A stretch of 64,000 nucleotides of DNA. It comes from Spirochaetales bacterium (GTDB lineage: Bacteria > Spirochaetota > Spirochaetia > JABEVK01). The position numbers and the translations under genes were made by a program. The notes under the pieces were generated by a model. It was not told the origin of the DNA. It saw only the letters and a program-made list of their open reading frames with translations, and made no database searches. Below are positions 43,287 through 52,056 of the stretch, piece by piece. Numbering within the stretch: the stretch's first letter is position 1; each line of letters opens with the position of its first letter. Location: NCBI GenBank assembly GCA_947478845.1, contig CANJXC010000013.1, positions 36,747 through 100,746 of the forward strand, written 5' to 3'.

Positions 43287-44492
43287 TCAATTCCCCTGTT
43301 GGAAAGAATAACCCTGGCGCAGTATTGTGGGGATATCTAGATTGGTGTCTTCCATGCGCCCAGCCACGAGCGAGGGCGTCCGCGAAACCGGTTTGGCAGC
43401 AGGGCGAAAAGGTTCGTTGCGTGGTGCTTCTGCTCGATTTGATTCGGCGCGCGTGCCAGAGGCAAAAAGGTCTCCCGGCACTTCTCGGCCGCGCTGCCCA
43501 GAGGCTGAGGCCATTAGGTCTTCTTCGGATTGCGGGAAACCGGCGGCAATCACTGTGACGCAAATCTCGTCGCGGAAGCTTTCGTTGATGGAATAGCCGT
43601 ACTTGATGATGGCATCCGGGTGCGTGTTTTCGGTGATGATCTCCATGATTTCGTTGAGTTCGTTGATCGAAAAATCGGCACTCGCCAGCACCGAGACCAA
43701 GATGCCTTGAGCACCATCGATCCTGACGTCGTCGAGCAGCGGATTCTGAATCGATTGGGTGGCGGCGTCCACGGCACGATTGTCGCCCGTACCCCGGCCG
43801 ATTCCCATGAGAACTACCCCACGCCCCTCCATCACGGTTTTCACATCGCCAAAATCGACGTTGATGGCACCCTCTACGGTGATGATCTCAGAGATTCCTT
43901 GCACCCCCATTCGCAGAACATCGTCGGCTTTGAGGAAGGCCTCGTTGATTGGCGCATGGGTTCCTGCCAAGCTGAGGAGCTTGTCATTGGGAATACTTAT
44001 GATGGCATCGACCGACTTCATTAGTTTCTCGATTCCCTCAACTGCCAGTTTCTTTTTCCGAACACCTTCAAAGCCGAAGGGACGTGTGACCACGGCAACG
44101 GTGAGGGCCCCGAGTTCTTTGGCTACCCGGGCAACGACAGGAGCGGCTCCAGTACCTGTCCCACCACCCATACCAGCGGTTACAAACACCATGTCGGCGC
44201 CTTCCAGACCGGCACGGATAGATTCCTTGTCTTCTTCGGCAGCGGCAGCACCTACATCAGGCTTACCACCGGCCCCTAGACCTTTGGTAACGTTACGCCC
44301 CAAGGCAATCTTCACCGGAGCTAGGCACTTCCCCAAGGCCTGGCTGTCGGTGTTAGCTGCCAGAAAATCGACATCTTTGATGCCTGATTCAATCATCCGG
44401 TTGACAGCGTTGCTACCACCGCCACCAACACCGATGACCTTGATCACGGTCCGCCTCAGCGCCTCATCCTCAACAATCGTAAAGTCACTCAT
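43287..44492 (-). CDS. ftsZ: Cell division GTPase FtsZ
   Basis: Tubulin-like GTPase forming the Z-ring. The GTP-binding signature GGGTGTG is at 109-115, with GVGGGGSNAVNRM at 21-33 and the T7 loop ADFSINELNEIME near 271. The core ends near 320, followed by a 60-residue disordered linker and the C-terminal peptide NLDIPTILRQ, which docks FtsA. 401 residues. It follows ftsA by 28 bp, and the xerD-like gene starts with no gap. Confidence 0.97.
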   Translation of the reverse strand: MSDFTIVEDEALRRTVIKVIGVGGGGSNAVNRMIESGIKDVDFLAANTDSQALGKCLAPVKIALGRNVTKGLGAGGKPDVGAAAAEEDKESIRAGLEGADMVFVTAGMGGGTGTGAAPVVARVAKELGALTVAVVTRPFGFEGVRKKKLAVEGIEKLMKSVDAIISIPNDKLLSLAGTHAPINEAFLKADDVLRMGVQGISEIITVEGAINVDFGDVKTVMEGRGVVLMGIGRGTGDNRAVDAATQSIQNPLLDDVRIDGAQGILVSVLASADFSINELNEIMEIITENTHPDAIIKYGYSINESFRDEICVTVIAAGFPQSEEDLMASASGQRGREVPGDLFASGTRAESNRAEAPRNEPFRPAAKPVSRTPSLVAGRMEDTNLDIPTILRQGYSFQQGN

Positions 44493-44520
44493 CTTCCCCT
44501 CCCCAGATGGAAAAATTGCT

Positions 44521-45831
44521 CTAGATAAAGTTCTTCTTGATAAAATCCCAAACCCTGTCCCAAACTCGCTGGCCGGAAAACTGCCTCGCTACCGTTGGCC
44601 GAGCAGGGGTACTGCGAGGCCGGTTGGCCGCTGTGGCTTCATCAGGAGCCATCAGCCGATCAGATTCCGGCAGCCGGTCGTAGGCCCATTTCACCAGACC
44701 AACGGCGGCGGTATACTGTGGGCGTTGCCAGGTTTCGGACAGGCCGGTGATCATCGATGGCAGGCCCATGCGAGCCGGCTTGCCAAAGACATGGCTAGAA
44801 AGTTCGACGACGCCCTCCAAATGAGCACCACCGCCAGTGACCACGATTCCGGCTCCGAGTTGCTCCAACAAACCCGTTTTCTGCACGTCGCGCAGGATGT
44901 GCTCAAGGCTCTCCTGCATACGCGCTTGGATAATGCGTCCAAGTTCGCTGCGCTTGAGCGTAAAGGCCGGCCGCGATCCGACTTCACGCACTACCACCTC
45001 ATCATCCTCGAGCAAACCGTCAAGCCAGGAATGCCCGGCTTCCAATTTGATTCGCTCGGCTTCCGTCTCAGGAATCTGAAGCACGTGGGCAATGTCTTTG
45101 GTGACCCTTTCGGCCCCAAGGTTGTAAACCTTGCTGAAATGCGGAGCCCCCTCGTAGTACAGCACTACGTCGGTAGTGCCGGCACCAAGGTCTATCAACA
45201 AGACTCCAACTTGCTTTTCCTCGTCGTTGAGCACAGCGAGCGCCGAAGCCAGGGTGTCGAGAACAATTTCCTCTACCTCAAGCCCCGCGCCGTTGAGACC
45301 CTGGAGCAAATTGCTGCTTACGGCTTTGCTGCTTGTTATGATGTGCACTTCGGCTTCGAGGCGGATTCCCATCATTTCCAGTGGGTCTTTGATTTTGCGG
45401 GCATCGTCAATGATATATTCTTGAGGCAGGACGTGAATAATTTCCCGGTCCATCGGGATCAAAACCGCTTTCGCCGCATCAATAACCCTTTCGACGTCCT
45501 TGGGCCCGATCTCTTCCTGCGCCGAAACAGCCACCACGCCGCGGGAGTTCAAACCTTCCACGCTGCCCCCAGCCAAGCCAGCGGTAACCCGGCGGATACG
45601 ATATTGAGGCCGACCGTCTTCGTCCAAACTGGAGGACTCGGCCGCTAGCACAGCAGCCTGAATGGATTTCACTGCCGCGCGGATGTTCACGATGTACCCT
45701 GACCGGACACCTTCTGTGGGGGACTCACCCACGCTGAAAACCTTGAAACCGTCCTTGTCGTGTCCAGCAACAATACAAACTGTTTTTGAGGTTCCCAAAT
45801 CGAGCCCGACGACGATGTTTCCCAACTTCAA
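44521..45831 (-). CDS. ftsA: Cell division protein FtsA
   Basis: Actin-like protein that ties FtsZ to the membrane. The phosphate-1 motif GLDLGTSKTVCIV (9-21), LIDLGAGTTDVVLYYEGA (phosphate-2) and VTGGGAHLEGVVELS (adenosine motif) are intact. The C-terminus (VWDRVWDFIKKNFI) is a classic amphipathic membrane-targeting helix. 436 residues. The start overlaps ftsQ by 4 bp. Confidence 0.96.
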   Translation of the reverse strand: MKLGNIVVGLDLGTSKTVCIVAGHDKDGFKVFSVGESPTEGVRSGYIVNIRAAVKSIQAAVLAAESSSLDEDGRPQYRIRRVTAGLAGGSVEGLNSRGVVAVSAQEEIGPKDVERVIDAAKAVLIPMDREIIHVLPQEYIIDDARKIKDPLEMMGIRLEAEVHIITSSKAVSSNLLQGLNGAGLEVEEIVLDTLASALAVLNDEEKQVGVLLIDLGAGTTDVVLYYEGAPHFSKVYNLGAERVTKDIAHVLQIPETEAERIKLEAGHSWLDGLLEDDEVVVREVGSRPAFTLKRSELGRIIQARMQESLEHILRDVQKTGLLEQLGAGIVVTGGGAHLEGVVELSSHVFGKPARMGLPSMITGLSETWQRPQYTAAVGLVKWAYDRLPESDRLMAPDEATAANRPRSTPARPTVARQFSGQRVWDRVWDFIKKNFI

Positions 45832-46604
45832 CTCCCCCTCGGACGCAAGACCACCGGAATGGCCCTGAAATCAATCTCTTTTGTCTTTCCAGTCCAGCCT
45901 TCTTTCTTCATAAGATCCAGCAGCACAAACATCTGTTGCAGAACCTGAGCGTTCCACTGGTCGCCCAGCAAAATACGCACCTGGGTTTGGGCAGGATAAA
46001 CAACAACATCGTAGCTGCCTCGGTCGTTTTTTCTCACTCCGATCTCGCTCACCAAACGGAACAGCGATGGCGAGGAACTCTGGAGGTCTTTCAACTGCCT
46101 AAACAGGGGAACTAACACCTCGGGAACCCGGCTACCTGGCTCCCGGCGAGGAAAAGTGAGCCCGGAAACCAAGGGTAGGTCCCAACCTTCTGGTCCGGCG
46201 TTTGCCTCAAAAACCGAGCCGTCTTCGTCCACCGCCAGAACTGATTCGTTTTCTACCGACAAAACTAGCGGCTGTCGGCGTGTGAGATGAATGATGAGCT
46301 GGTCGGGAAACACCTTACTGACCAAAGAACTCCGTATCCAAGGCAACCCTGACAGCCTGTCTTCGAGCTCCGACTCGGTGAACGAGAAGTAGTACTCATG
46401 CTCCCGCAATCCCAGCAATTGGAGAAGTGCGGCGTCATCTACGGGCTTGCCACCACTCACTTCGACCCGGCTCAAACGCAGATTAGGCGCCACTGCCAGA
46501 TGAAATATAAGTTCTAAAGCCAGAATTACCGCCAAAACCAGAACAACGAACTTCACGACGAAACGTAAGCGCTCCCGCACGAGATAACCGGTGGCAACAT
46601 TCAA
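45828..46604 (-). CDS. ftsQ: Cell division protein FtsQ/DivIB
   Basis: Bitopic division protein that joins FtsL and FtsB at the septum. A short basic cytoplasmic end, one membrane helix (FVVKFVVLVLAVILALELIFHL, about 14-35), a POTRA domain (LRLSRVEVSGGKPVDDAALLQLL, then WIRSSLVSKVFPDQLIIHLTRRQPLVL) and a beta domain are visible. 258 residues, between ftsW and ftsA with 4-bp overlaps on both sides. Confidence 0.92.
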   Translation of the reverse strand: MNVATGYLVRERLRFVVKFVVLVLAVILALELIFHLAVAPNLRLSRVEVSGGKPVDDAALLQLLGLREHEYYFSFTESELEDRLSGLPWIRSSLVSKVFPDQLIIHLTRRQPLVLSVENESVLAVDEDGSVFEANAGPEGWDLPLVSGLTFPRREPGSRVPEVLVPLFRQLKDLQSSSPSLFRLVSEIGVRKNDRGSYDVVVYPAQTQVRILLGDQWNAQVLQQMFVLLDLMKKEGWTGKTKEIDFRAIPVVLRPRGS

Positions 46605-47731
46605 GCTGCTACCCTCCGCGAGAGATTAAGCAACAACCCGCCCATGAGAAGACTGATGAGGATCGAAGTTCCGCCGTAGCTGAAATAAGGCAGCGTTACC
46701 CCTGTGGCGGGCACCATACCGGAAACTACGGCAAGATTGATGAGCATTTGAAACGAAAGAAAGGTCGTTATTCCCACACCGGTCATACGGGCGAAGGAAT
46801 CGCTTTGAGCCAGCGAGACTTGCCACCCTTTCCACGCCAGCACGGCGAAAAGCGCAAACACGAGGACTATCCCCCAAAAACCAGTCTCCTCAGCCAAAGC
46901 GGCGGCGATAAAGTCGTTGTGAACCTCGGGCACCCCACCAAGCTTGTGCACTCCAGCCCCAAGTCCAACTCCCCAAAAACCACCTGCTTCGAGAGCAGAA
47001 CGGGCAGCAGATATCTGGAAGCTGGCGCCCGATGGGTCGCGATGAGGTGAAAGAAAGGTGAGAATGCGCTCAAGACGGTACGGAGCTGAGAGAACCCCGA
47101 CTATTCCCAAAAGTAACGCAACCCCACACACCACAGCGAAATGTACGAGCTTGACTCCGGCCAGGAAGAACATCACGAGGATCACGAAAAGGAGAAACAT
47201 CGCGGTGGAGTAGTCGTTCTGCGCCAACGTCAGGATGACAAAAAGAAAACTCATACCGAAGGGGGGCAACAGGGACTCGGTGACGTTGTCCAGTCGGCCT
47301 TCTTTCTTCGCAAACATGGAGGCGAGGTACAGGACAACGGTCAACTTGGCCAGTTCTGAGGGCTGAAAACTCATACCGAACTTAACCATCCACCTTCGAG
47401 CCCCATAAATCTCCTGGGCGTCCCAAATCGGCAGAAACACCGAGACCATCATTATCAGTGTCACAAGTAGCAACCACGGCACGATGGCCCGGACCCATTC
47501 GAGAGAAATACGGGATAGGTACCAGGCACCTATCCCGCCAGCTACTACCAAAAGTACCTGCTTCTGCACAAAGTACCAGGCTGAGTTTGCCAGTACCTCA
47601 CCCTTGAAGCCAGATGCCGAGAACAACACTACCAGACCGGCCCCTACCAGCAGGACTAATGTTAGGAGTAAAGTGGTATCTGTTTTTTCGCCTCGCACCC
47701 CTTCGGGTGAGAACCTGGTGCTCATTCCCAT
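46601..47731 (-). CDS. ftsW: Septal peptidoglycan glycosyltransferase FtsW
   Basis: SEDS-family glycosyltransferase that polymerises septal peptidoglycan. About ten membrane segments; conserved blocks include MVKFGMSFQPSELAKL (about 115-130), AQNDYSTAMFLLFV, GAGVHKLGGVPEVHNDFIAAALAEETGFWG (about 255-284) and the C-terminal VVSGMVPATGVTLPYFSYGGTSIL. 376 residues. The partner transpeptidase gene (ftsI) is not in this cluster. Confidence 0.96.
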   Translation of the reverse strand: MGMSTRFSPEGVRGEKTDTTLLLTLVLLVGAGLVVLFSASGFKGEVLANSAWYFVQKQVLLVVAGGIGAWYLSRISLEWVRAIVPWLLLVTLIMMVSVFLPIWDAQEIYGARRWMVKFGMSFQPSELAKLTVVLYLASMFAKKEGRLDNVTESLLPPFGMSFLFVILTLAQNDYSTAMFLLFVILVMFFLAGVKLVHFAVVCGVALLLGIVGVLSAPYRLERILTFLSPHRDPSGASFQISAARSALEAGGFWGVGLGAGVHKLGGVPEVHNDFIAAALAEETGFWGIVLVFALFAVLAWKGWQVSLAQSDSFARMTGVGITTFLSFQMLINLAVVSGMVPATGVTLPYFSYGGTSILISLLMGGLLLNLSRRVAA

Positions 47732-47734
47732 CTC

Positions 47735-48811
47735 CTACTGCAGCTTCAACGTCGAGAGTCCGAGGATGGCGAACATGCCGCCTAGAATCCAGAAACGGGT
47801 CACCACTTTGGATTCGGCCCAACCAGAAAGTTCGAAATGATGGTGAAGCGGCGCCATACGGAAGAAACGTCGTTTGGTCCGCTTGAACCAGAAGACTTGA
47901 ATCATCACAGAGACCGTTTCCATCACAAAAACGCCACCGAGAATTCCGAGGAGCAACTCTTTCTTAAGGAGAACCGAAACCAAGCCAAACACCCCGCCCA
48001 GCGCAAGTGATCCGGTATCACCCATAAAAACCTCGGCCGGGTGACCATTGAACCAGAGAAAACCAACCGCGGCACCAACAAGGGCCAGGCAGAAAATGGC
48101 GATTTCACCCCCCCAAGGGTTATAGGGAATCTGAAGGTAGGTGGCGTAGTCGACACGGCCGGAAACGTAGGCAATCACAGCTAACGCCAACCCTACAAAA
48201 ATCACCAAGCCGGTAGCCAAACCATCGAGACCGTCGGTTAAGTTGACGGCATTCGACCACGCCATCATCAGGAAGATGCCAAACGCCACCGCCACTGGTC
48301 CTAAGTCCAACACCGCATTTTTAAAGAACGGAACGTATAGGCCTGTCTGAAAACCCGGAAGAAAGTAGAGCCACAGCATGCAAACCAGCGCAATCAAAAA
48401 CTGACCAACTAACTTAGTTACCCCATTCAGACCCATCGAGTTCTTTCCCAGCACCTTAAGCAGGTCGTCAGCAAACCCCAGCCCACCAAAACCCACCAGC
48501 GACAACAGCAAAATCCAGGTCACTGGCGAGGTCAAGTCCATCCACAGCAGACCAGCTACCACCATTCCGATAATCATCAGCAACCCGCCCATCGTAGGCG
48601 TCCCTGATTTTGCGAGGTGCGATTGGGGTCCGTCTTGGCGGATAGCCTGGCCTGCTTTAAGCTCCCTCAACTTGCTGATCACCCAAGGTCCGAGCACAAA
48701 AGTCACCAGAAGGGCGGTGACTGCGGCGTAGGCCGCTCGAACCGTGATGTATTTGAGGATATTCAGCAGCGAAAAATGCCCCACCAAGGGGTAGAGCAGG
48801 TTATAGAACAT
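47735..48811 (-). CDS. mraY: Phospho-MurNAc-pentapeptide translocase MraY
   Basis: Makes lipid I from UDP-MurNAc-pentapeptide and undecaprenyl phosphate. Ten membrane helices are expected in 358 residues. Signatures: SGTPTMGGLLMIIG (about 69-82), FADDLLKV, VNLTDGLDGLATG (the second Asp-rich site), GFLWFNGHPAEVFMGDTGSLALGG and RRFFRMAPLHHHFELSG (HHH motif). It overlaps murF by 11 bp and is 3 bp before ftsW. Confidence 0.97.
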   Translation of the reverse strand: MFYNLLYPLVGHFSLLNILKYITVRAAYAAVTALLVTFVLGPWVISKLRELKAGQAIRQDGPQSHLAKSGTPTMGGLLMIIGMVVAGLLWMDLTSPVTWILLLSLVGFGGLGFADDLLKVLGKNSMGLNGVTKLVGQFLIALVCMLWLYFLPGFQTGLYVPFFKNAVLDLGPVAVAFGIFLMMAWSNAVNLTDGLDGLATGLVIFVGLALAVIAYVSGRVDYATYLQIPYNPWGGEIAIFCLALVGAAVGFLWFNGHPAEVFMGDTGSLALGGVFGLVSVLLKKELLLGILGGVFVMETVSVMIQVFWFKRTKRRFFRMAPLHHHFELSGWAESKVVTRFWILGGMFAILGLSTLKLQ

Positions 48812-50210
48812 GGTGGGTCGCCTCCTTGGCGCGCATCAGTTTGGCTTGAAGTCGTTCGAGCGCCACACCGCGAGACCCCTTGAGCACGACAAGATCTCCG
48901 TCCTCAACAAAATCTAGAAGGGCCTCCTCCAGCTGGGAAAAGTCCGCCGTCCAAAAAACGTGCCCTGGAAAATTACTGTCTACAGTGGCCTGAAAAGCTT
49001 CTTGCGCCTCATCACCGAAGAAATAGAGTGCCTCCACTCGTAACGTTGCAGCCGCCTCACCCAGCCGGCGGTGAAAACTGACGGCCTGAGCGCCAAGTTC
49101 CTTCATCGTGCCAAGGACCATGACGGTTCGGCCGGCCGGAGAAAGGCCTCTCACCAGATCAAAAAGCCCTAGCATTGAATCGAGATTGGCGTTGTAGCAG
49201 TCCAGATAGAGATCGATGCGACCCTGAAAGTACTGGCCTCGACCAAATGCAGCTTTAACCTGGGCGATCGCCAGCCGGGATTTACTTGGATCTAGACCAA
49301 GAGCCTCGAGAGCCACGAGCACCGCGAGGACATTTTCGCGATTATGTCGACCTGGTAGGGAGCTCTGGTACTCTGTCCCATTCCACTCAAAGCTCGAACC
49401 TCCCAAGCCCCGGTCTTCGGTCAGTCGATAGCCTGGCAACGAACTACCGAAAAGGTGCACCCGCCCGTCGAAACCTTCACGAAGCACCTCCAGATAGGGA
49501 TCAGTCGCTGGAAGGACTGCTAGGGCAACACTGCCGCTCAAGGAAAATATTTTCTTTTTTTCTAAAGCAATCTCGTGTTGGCTGCCGATGATACCGATAT
49601 GGGCGGTCCCTATGTTTGTGATCAGCGAAAGCAATGGCTGAACAATGGCAGCTAGACTGTCCATTTCTCCTTGATGATTGATGCCCATTTCGAACACTGC
49701 AAACGAGTTTCCCGCGCTCATTTTCAACGCCATAAGAGGAAGACCAATCTCTGAATTGTAATTTCCTTCGCTGAAGTAGGTGGGGCCATGTGCCCCAAGG
49801 GCGGCGGCCATTAATTCCTTTGTCGTGGTCTTGCCGTTGCTGCCCGTTATTCCCACCCGTACCGTGCCAGGAAAAGACTCTAAGTGAGCACCCGCCATAG
49901 CCGACAACGCTGAAAGCACCTTTTCGACCACCACAACAACAAGCCCTGTCCGTTGCTCAAACGAAGGACGGATGAACTCCCAATGGTCTCGCTCACAGAA
50001 CGTTGCTTTTGTGCCGGTATCCCAGACCTGAGCGAAAAATTGATGCCCATCAGCCCGTTCACCTTTGAGAGGAACAAACATCCCGGCCGGGACAGGCTTT
50101 CTCGAGTCGACAAAAAAACCTTCAACTGACTCGAGCAAGGAAGCATTTCCAATGATTTCAGCCTCGGGCAGTACTTCCTGCCAGCGCCTCAACGGCCATT
50201 TTGGAGTCAT
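48801..50210 (-). CDS. murF: UDP-MurNAc-tripeptide D-alanyl-D-alanine ligase MurF
   Basis: Adds D-Ala-D-Ala to complete the peptidoglycan stem peptide. The N-terminal substrate domain (VEGFFVDSRKPVPAGMFVPLKGERADGHQF) is followed by the Mur ligase P-loop GITGSNGKTTTKEL (120-133), FEMGINHQGEMDSLA, ITNIGTAHIG and the C-terminal domain with DCYNANLDSMLGLFDLV. 469 residues. The ATG overlaps ftsL by 4 bp. murE, murD, murG and murC are absent from this cluster. Confidence 0.96.
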   Translation of the reverse strand: MTPKWPLRRWQEVLPEAEIIGNASLLESVEGFFVDSRKPVPAGMFVPLKGERADGHQFFAQVWDTGTKATFCERDHWEFIRPSFEQRTGLVVVVVEKVLSALSAMAGAHLESFPGTVRVGITGSNGKTTTKELMAAALGAHGPTYFSEGNYNSEIGLPLMALKMSAGNSFAVFEMGINHQGEMDSLAAIVQPLLSLITNIGTAHIGIIGSQHEIALEKKKIFSLSGSVALAVLPATDPYLEVLREGFDGRVHLFGSSLPGYRLTEDRGLGGSSFEWNGTEYQSSLPGRHNRENVLAVLVALEALGLDPSKSRLAIAQVKAAFGRGQYFQGRIDLYLDCYNANLDSMLGLFDLVRGLSPAGRTVMVLGTMKELGAQAVSFHRRLGEAAATLRVEALYFFGDEAQEAFQATVDSNFPGHVFWTADFSQLEEALLDFVEDGDLVVLKGSRGVALERLQAKLMRAKEATHHVL

Positions 50211-50485
50211 GGAGATACCCCGGTAAATCGCACTTTAATGGTTCCGGAAGCTCCCACAAGGAAAAGACCTAAACTTCCGGAAGCCAATTCCTCAATTCGC
50301 GAAGGTGACTGCAACACGGCAACTCCGGCCATAAGGCGCTTGTTCTTTTCTATCCATGTATCTTGCTGCATCAGTTTTGATTCAAGCTGTCTAGAGGCCT
50401 GACGATAGGCCATGGATTGGGCGACGACACCAAAGAAGAACAGAGGTAAAGTCAAAGCGCACAACAGCAGCAACTTCCGGTTCAT
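50207..50485 (-). CDS. ftsL: FtsL-like cell division protein
   Basis: Small bitopic protein of 92 residues with an N-terminal membrane helix (KLLLLCALTLPLFFFGVVAQSMA) and a short helical/coiled-coil periplasmic part (RQLESKLMQQDTWIEKNKRLMAGVA), ending in a beta-like tail. FtsL sequences diverge strongly; the call relies on topology, size and the position between rsmH and murF, with 4-bp overlaps at both ends. Confidence 0.82.
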   Translation of the reverse strand: MNRKLLLLCALTLPLFFFGVVAQSMAYRQASRQLESKLMQQDTWIEKNKRLMAGVAVLQSPSRIEELASGSLGLFLVGASGTIKVRFTGVSP

Positions 50486-51423
50486 CTTCCCTTCCTCGAA
50501 TCCCGCAACTTCTTCACTGCCCGCAGCTTAGCACTGCGGGATGGCGGATTTGCCGCCACTTCCTCTTCACCAGCCACCACCGGCTTTCGGGTTAAATCTA
50601 GCGCCAAGGGCATACCGCCACATTCGCAACGGGCTACTTCTGGACCGCAAACACACGCCTTTGACTGCTCCCTGAAAAACCTTTTCACCATTCGGTCTTC
50701 CAAAGAGTGAAACGTGATCACAACCAACCGCCCACCCACCGCAAGATTGGCAAACGCTAGGTGCAAGACGCGCTCCAATCTGAGAAGTTCTCCATTCACA
50801 GCAATTCGTAGGGCCTGAAAGCTCTTGGTAGCCGGATGGATACGTCCATAACGCACAGAAACAGGAACAGCCTCCCAGATTCTATCGGCCAGTTGTTTAG
50901 CCGTCTCAATCCGTTCCTGCGTCCGACCCTCTACCAAGTGTCGGGCAATACGCCTCGAAAGCGTCTCTTCCCCGTATTCAAACAAAATCCTTGCCAATTC
51001 CACTTCCCCCAGCGAGTTCACCAGATCTGCCGCGCAGTCCCCTTGTAGAGGATTGAGACGCATATCGAGCGGCTCGTCACTGCGAAACGAAAAACCTCTG
51101 CCACTGTCTTCGTAGTGGTAAACAGAGATTCCAAGGTCTAGCAAGACAACCTCGGGCCTCAGCGTAGAAACCTCAAACCATTCATCAAACCAAGCATGCA
51201 CAAACTCGAGCCGACCCTCAAACCGTGACAACCTCATCCGGGCTTTCTGCTGAATCGCCAAGTCTGCATCAAGACAGATAAGCCGACAATCAGCAAAACG
51301 CTCCAGAAATGCTTCGCTGTGCCCGCCTTCCCCGGTGGTCCCATCCACCACCAGCTCTCCTGGCTGGACGTTGGAAGTCTTTATGACCTCCTCCAGGAGA
51401 ACTGGCCGGTGGAGGATTTTCAT
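50482..51423 (-). CDS. rsmH: 16S rRNA (cytosine(1402)-N4)-methyltransferase RsmH
   Basis: Methylates C1402 of 16S rRNA. ATG 51423 overlaps the mraZ stop as TGATG and gives 313 residues beginning MKILHRPVLLEEVI; a longer frame upstream lies inside mraZ and is not supported. Motif I is VVDGTTGEGGHSEAFLERF. VVLLDLGISVYHYED, GRGFSFRSDEPLDMRLNP, HPATKSFQALRIAVN and VVITFHSLEDRMVKRFFRE are RsmH hallmarks. Confidence 0.96.
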   Translation of the reverse strand: MKILHRPVLLEEVIKTSNVQPGELVVDGTTGEGGHSEAFLERFADCRLICLDADLAIQQKARMRLSRFEGRLEFVHAWFDEWFEVSTLRPEVVLLDLGISVYHYEDSGRGFSFRSDEPLDMRLNPLQGDCAADLVNSLGEVELARILFEYGEETLSRRIARHLVEGRTQERIETAKQLADRIWEAVPVSVRYGRIHPATKSFQALRIAVNGELLRLERVLHLAFANLAVGGRLVVITFHSLEDRMVKRFFREQSKACVCGPEVARCECGGMPLALDLTRKPVVAGEEEVAANPPSRSAKLRAVKKLRDSRKGR

Positions 51424-51875
51424 CAGGTTCCCTGCGACCAGTCGGGAATGAGGTTGAGCCCCTGCACCGCTTCTCCGAAGCTCGATTGGGTCTGGCCAAG
51501 GTAGTTCTTGTAGGTCGCCTCGTCCCAGATCTCCAGGTAGTTCTCCATTCCCATCACCACACAATCTTTGGTCAGCGCCGCGTGATCCCGTAGCAACGCC
51601 GACACACCGATACGCCCTGCCCGGTCAACATCCAGTTCCATCGCGCTCCCGATGATTCTTCTTTGAATCATCAGGTGCTGTGGATTGAACATGCCCAGCG
51701 ACTTCTGCACCGACTTCGAAAAAACTTCCCACTTGGGAACTGAGAATAACCAAAGGCACTGATCAATGCCCTTTGTCAGGATCAGAGTGTCGCCCGAAAG
51801 CTCTCCCCTCAACCTTGTAGGAATCAGGAGACGGCCTTTTTCATCCATGGAGACAGAAAACTCACCTGTAAGCAT
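51423..51875 (-). CDS. mraZ: Transcriptional regulator MraZ
   Basis: First gene of the dcw cluster; MraZ binds repeated TGGGN boxes upstream of itself and regulates division and cell-wall genes. The 150-residue protein has the two AbrB-like SpoVT halves: FSVSMDEKGRLLIPTRLR (about 6-23) and MELDVDRAGRIGVSALLRDHA (about 78-98), each with the DxxGR motif. The ATG at 51875 has only a weak ribosome binding site. Four boxes at 10-bp spacing and a strong promoter lie just upstream. Confidence 0.96.
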   Translation of the reverse strand: MLTGEFSVSMDEKGRLLIPTRLRGELSGDTLILTKGIDQCLWLFSVPKWEVFSKSVQKSLGMFNPQHLMIQRRIIGSAMELDVDRAGRIGVSALLRDHAALTKDCVVMGMENYLEIWDEATYKNYLGQTQSSFGEAVQGLNLIPDWSQGT

Positions 51876-51882
51876 CCTGATT

Positions 51883-51917
51883 TACCACATTCTCCTAAAT
51901 TCTCCCACTTTTCCCCA
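51883..51917 (-). promoter_or_regulatory. MraZ operator: four 10-bp phased boxes
   Basis: On the minus strand TGGGG (51917-51913), TGGGA (51907-51903), TAGGA (51897-51893) and TGGTA (51887-51883) follow at exactly 10-bp steps, between the promoter and mraZ. Two are perfect TGGGN boxes and two are degenerate, matching known MraZ operator architecture. Confidence 0.75.
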
Positions 51918-51926
51918 CCCCTGTTC

Positions 51927-51954
51927 ACTATAGAGGCAATCGAGGACCTGTCAA
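51927..51954 (-). promoter_or_regulatory. Predicted strong promoter of the dcw/flagellar block
   Basis: TTGACA (51954-51949), a 16-bp spacer and TATAGT (51932-51927) on the minus strand, 52 bases before mraZ. Transcription would start near 51920, just before the MraZ boxes. Confidence 0.7.
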
Positions 51955-51996
51955 CACGGTCAAGTCGACCAAAACCTACGAAATAACGTTCAGGGC

Positions 51997-52025
51997 AAAA
52001 AAATACCGTACAGATGTACGGTATT
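51997..52025 (-). terminator. Intrinsic terminator after the GH57 gene
   Basis: On the minus strand AATACCGTACA pairs perfectly with TGTACGGTATT (11 bp, two-base apex) and is followed by seven T residues (52003-51997), 32 bases after the stop at 52057. It separates the GH57/DUF4912 operon from mraZ. Confidence 0.9.
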
Positions 52026-52056
52026 CGCTATTAACGTCCCCTAGGGTGTGGAAATA

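Noticed and set aside
43759..45648. Long plus-strand open frame (about 630 codons) opposite ftsZ and ftsA
   Set aside because: Low-complexity Ser/Thr/Pro-rich translation mirroring conserved ftsZ and ftsA on the other strand; no ribosome binding site or domain.
51424..51564. Longer N-terminus of RsmH reading into mraZ
   Set aside because: The TGATG overlap with the mraZ stop and the conserved MKILHRPVLLEEV start fix the ATG at 51423.
51885..51893. Two-codon upstream frame (ATG TGG TAA) in the mraZ leader
   Set aside because: It lies within the MraZ boxes and the ribosome-binding-like sequence is too close; probably a by-product of the operator.
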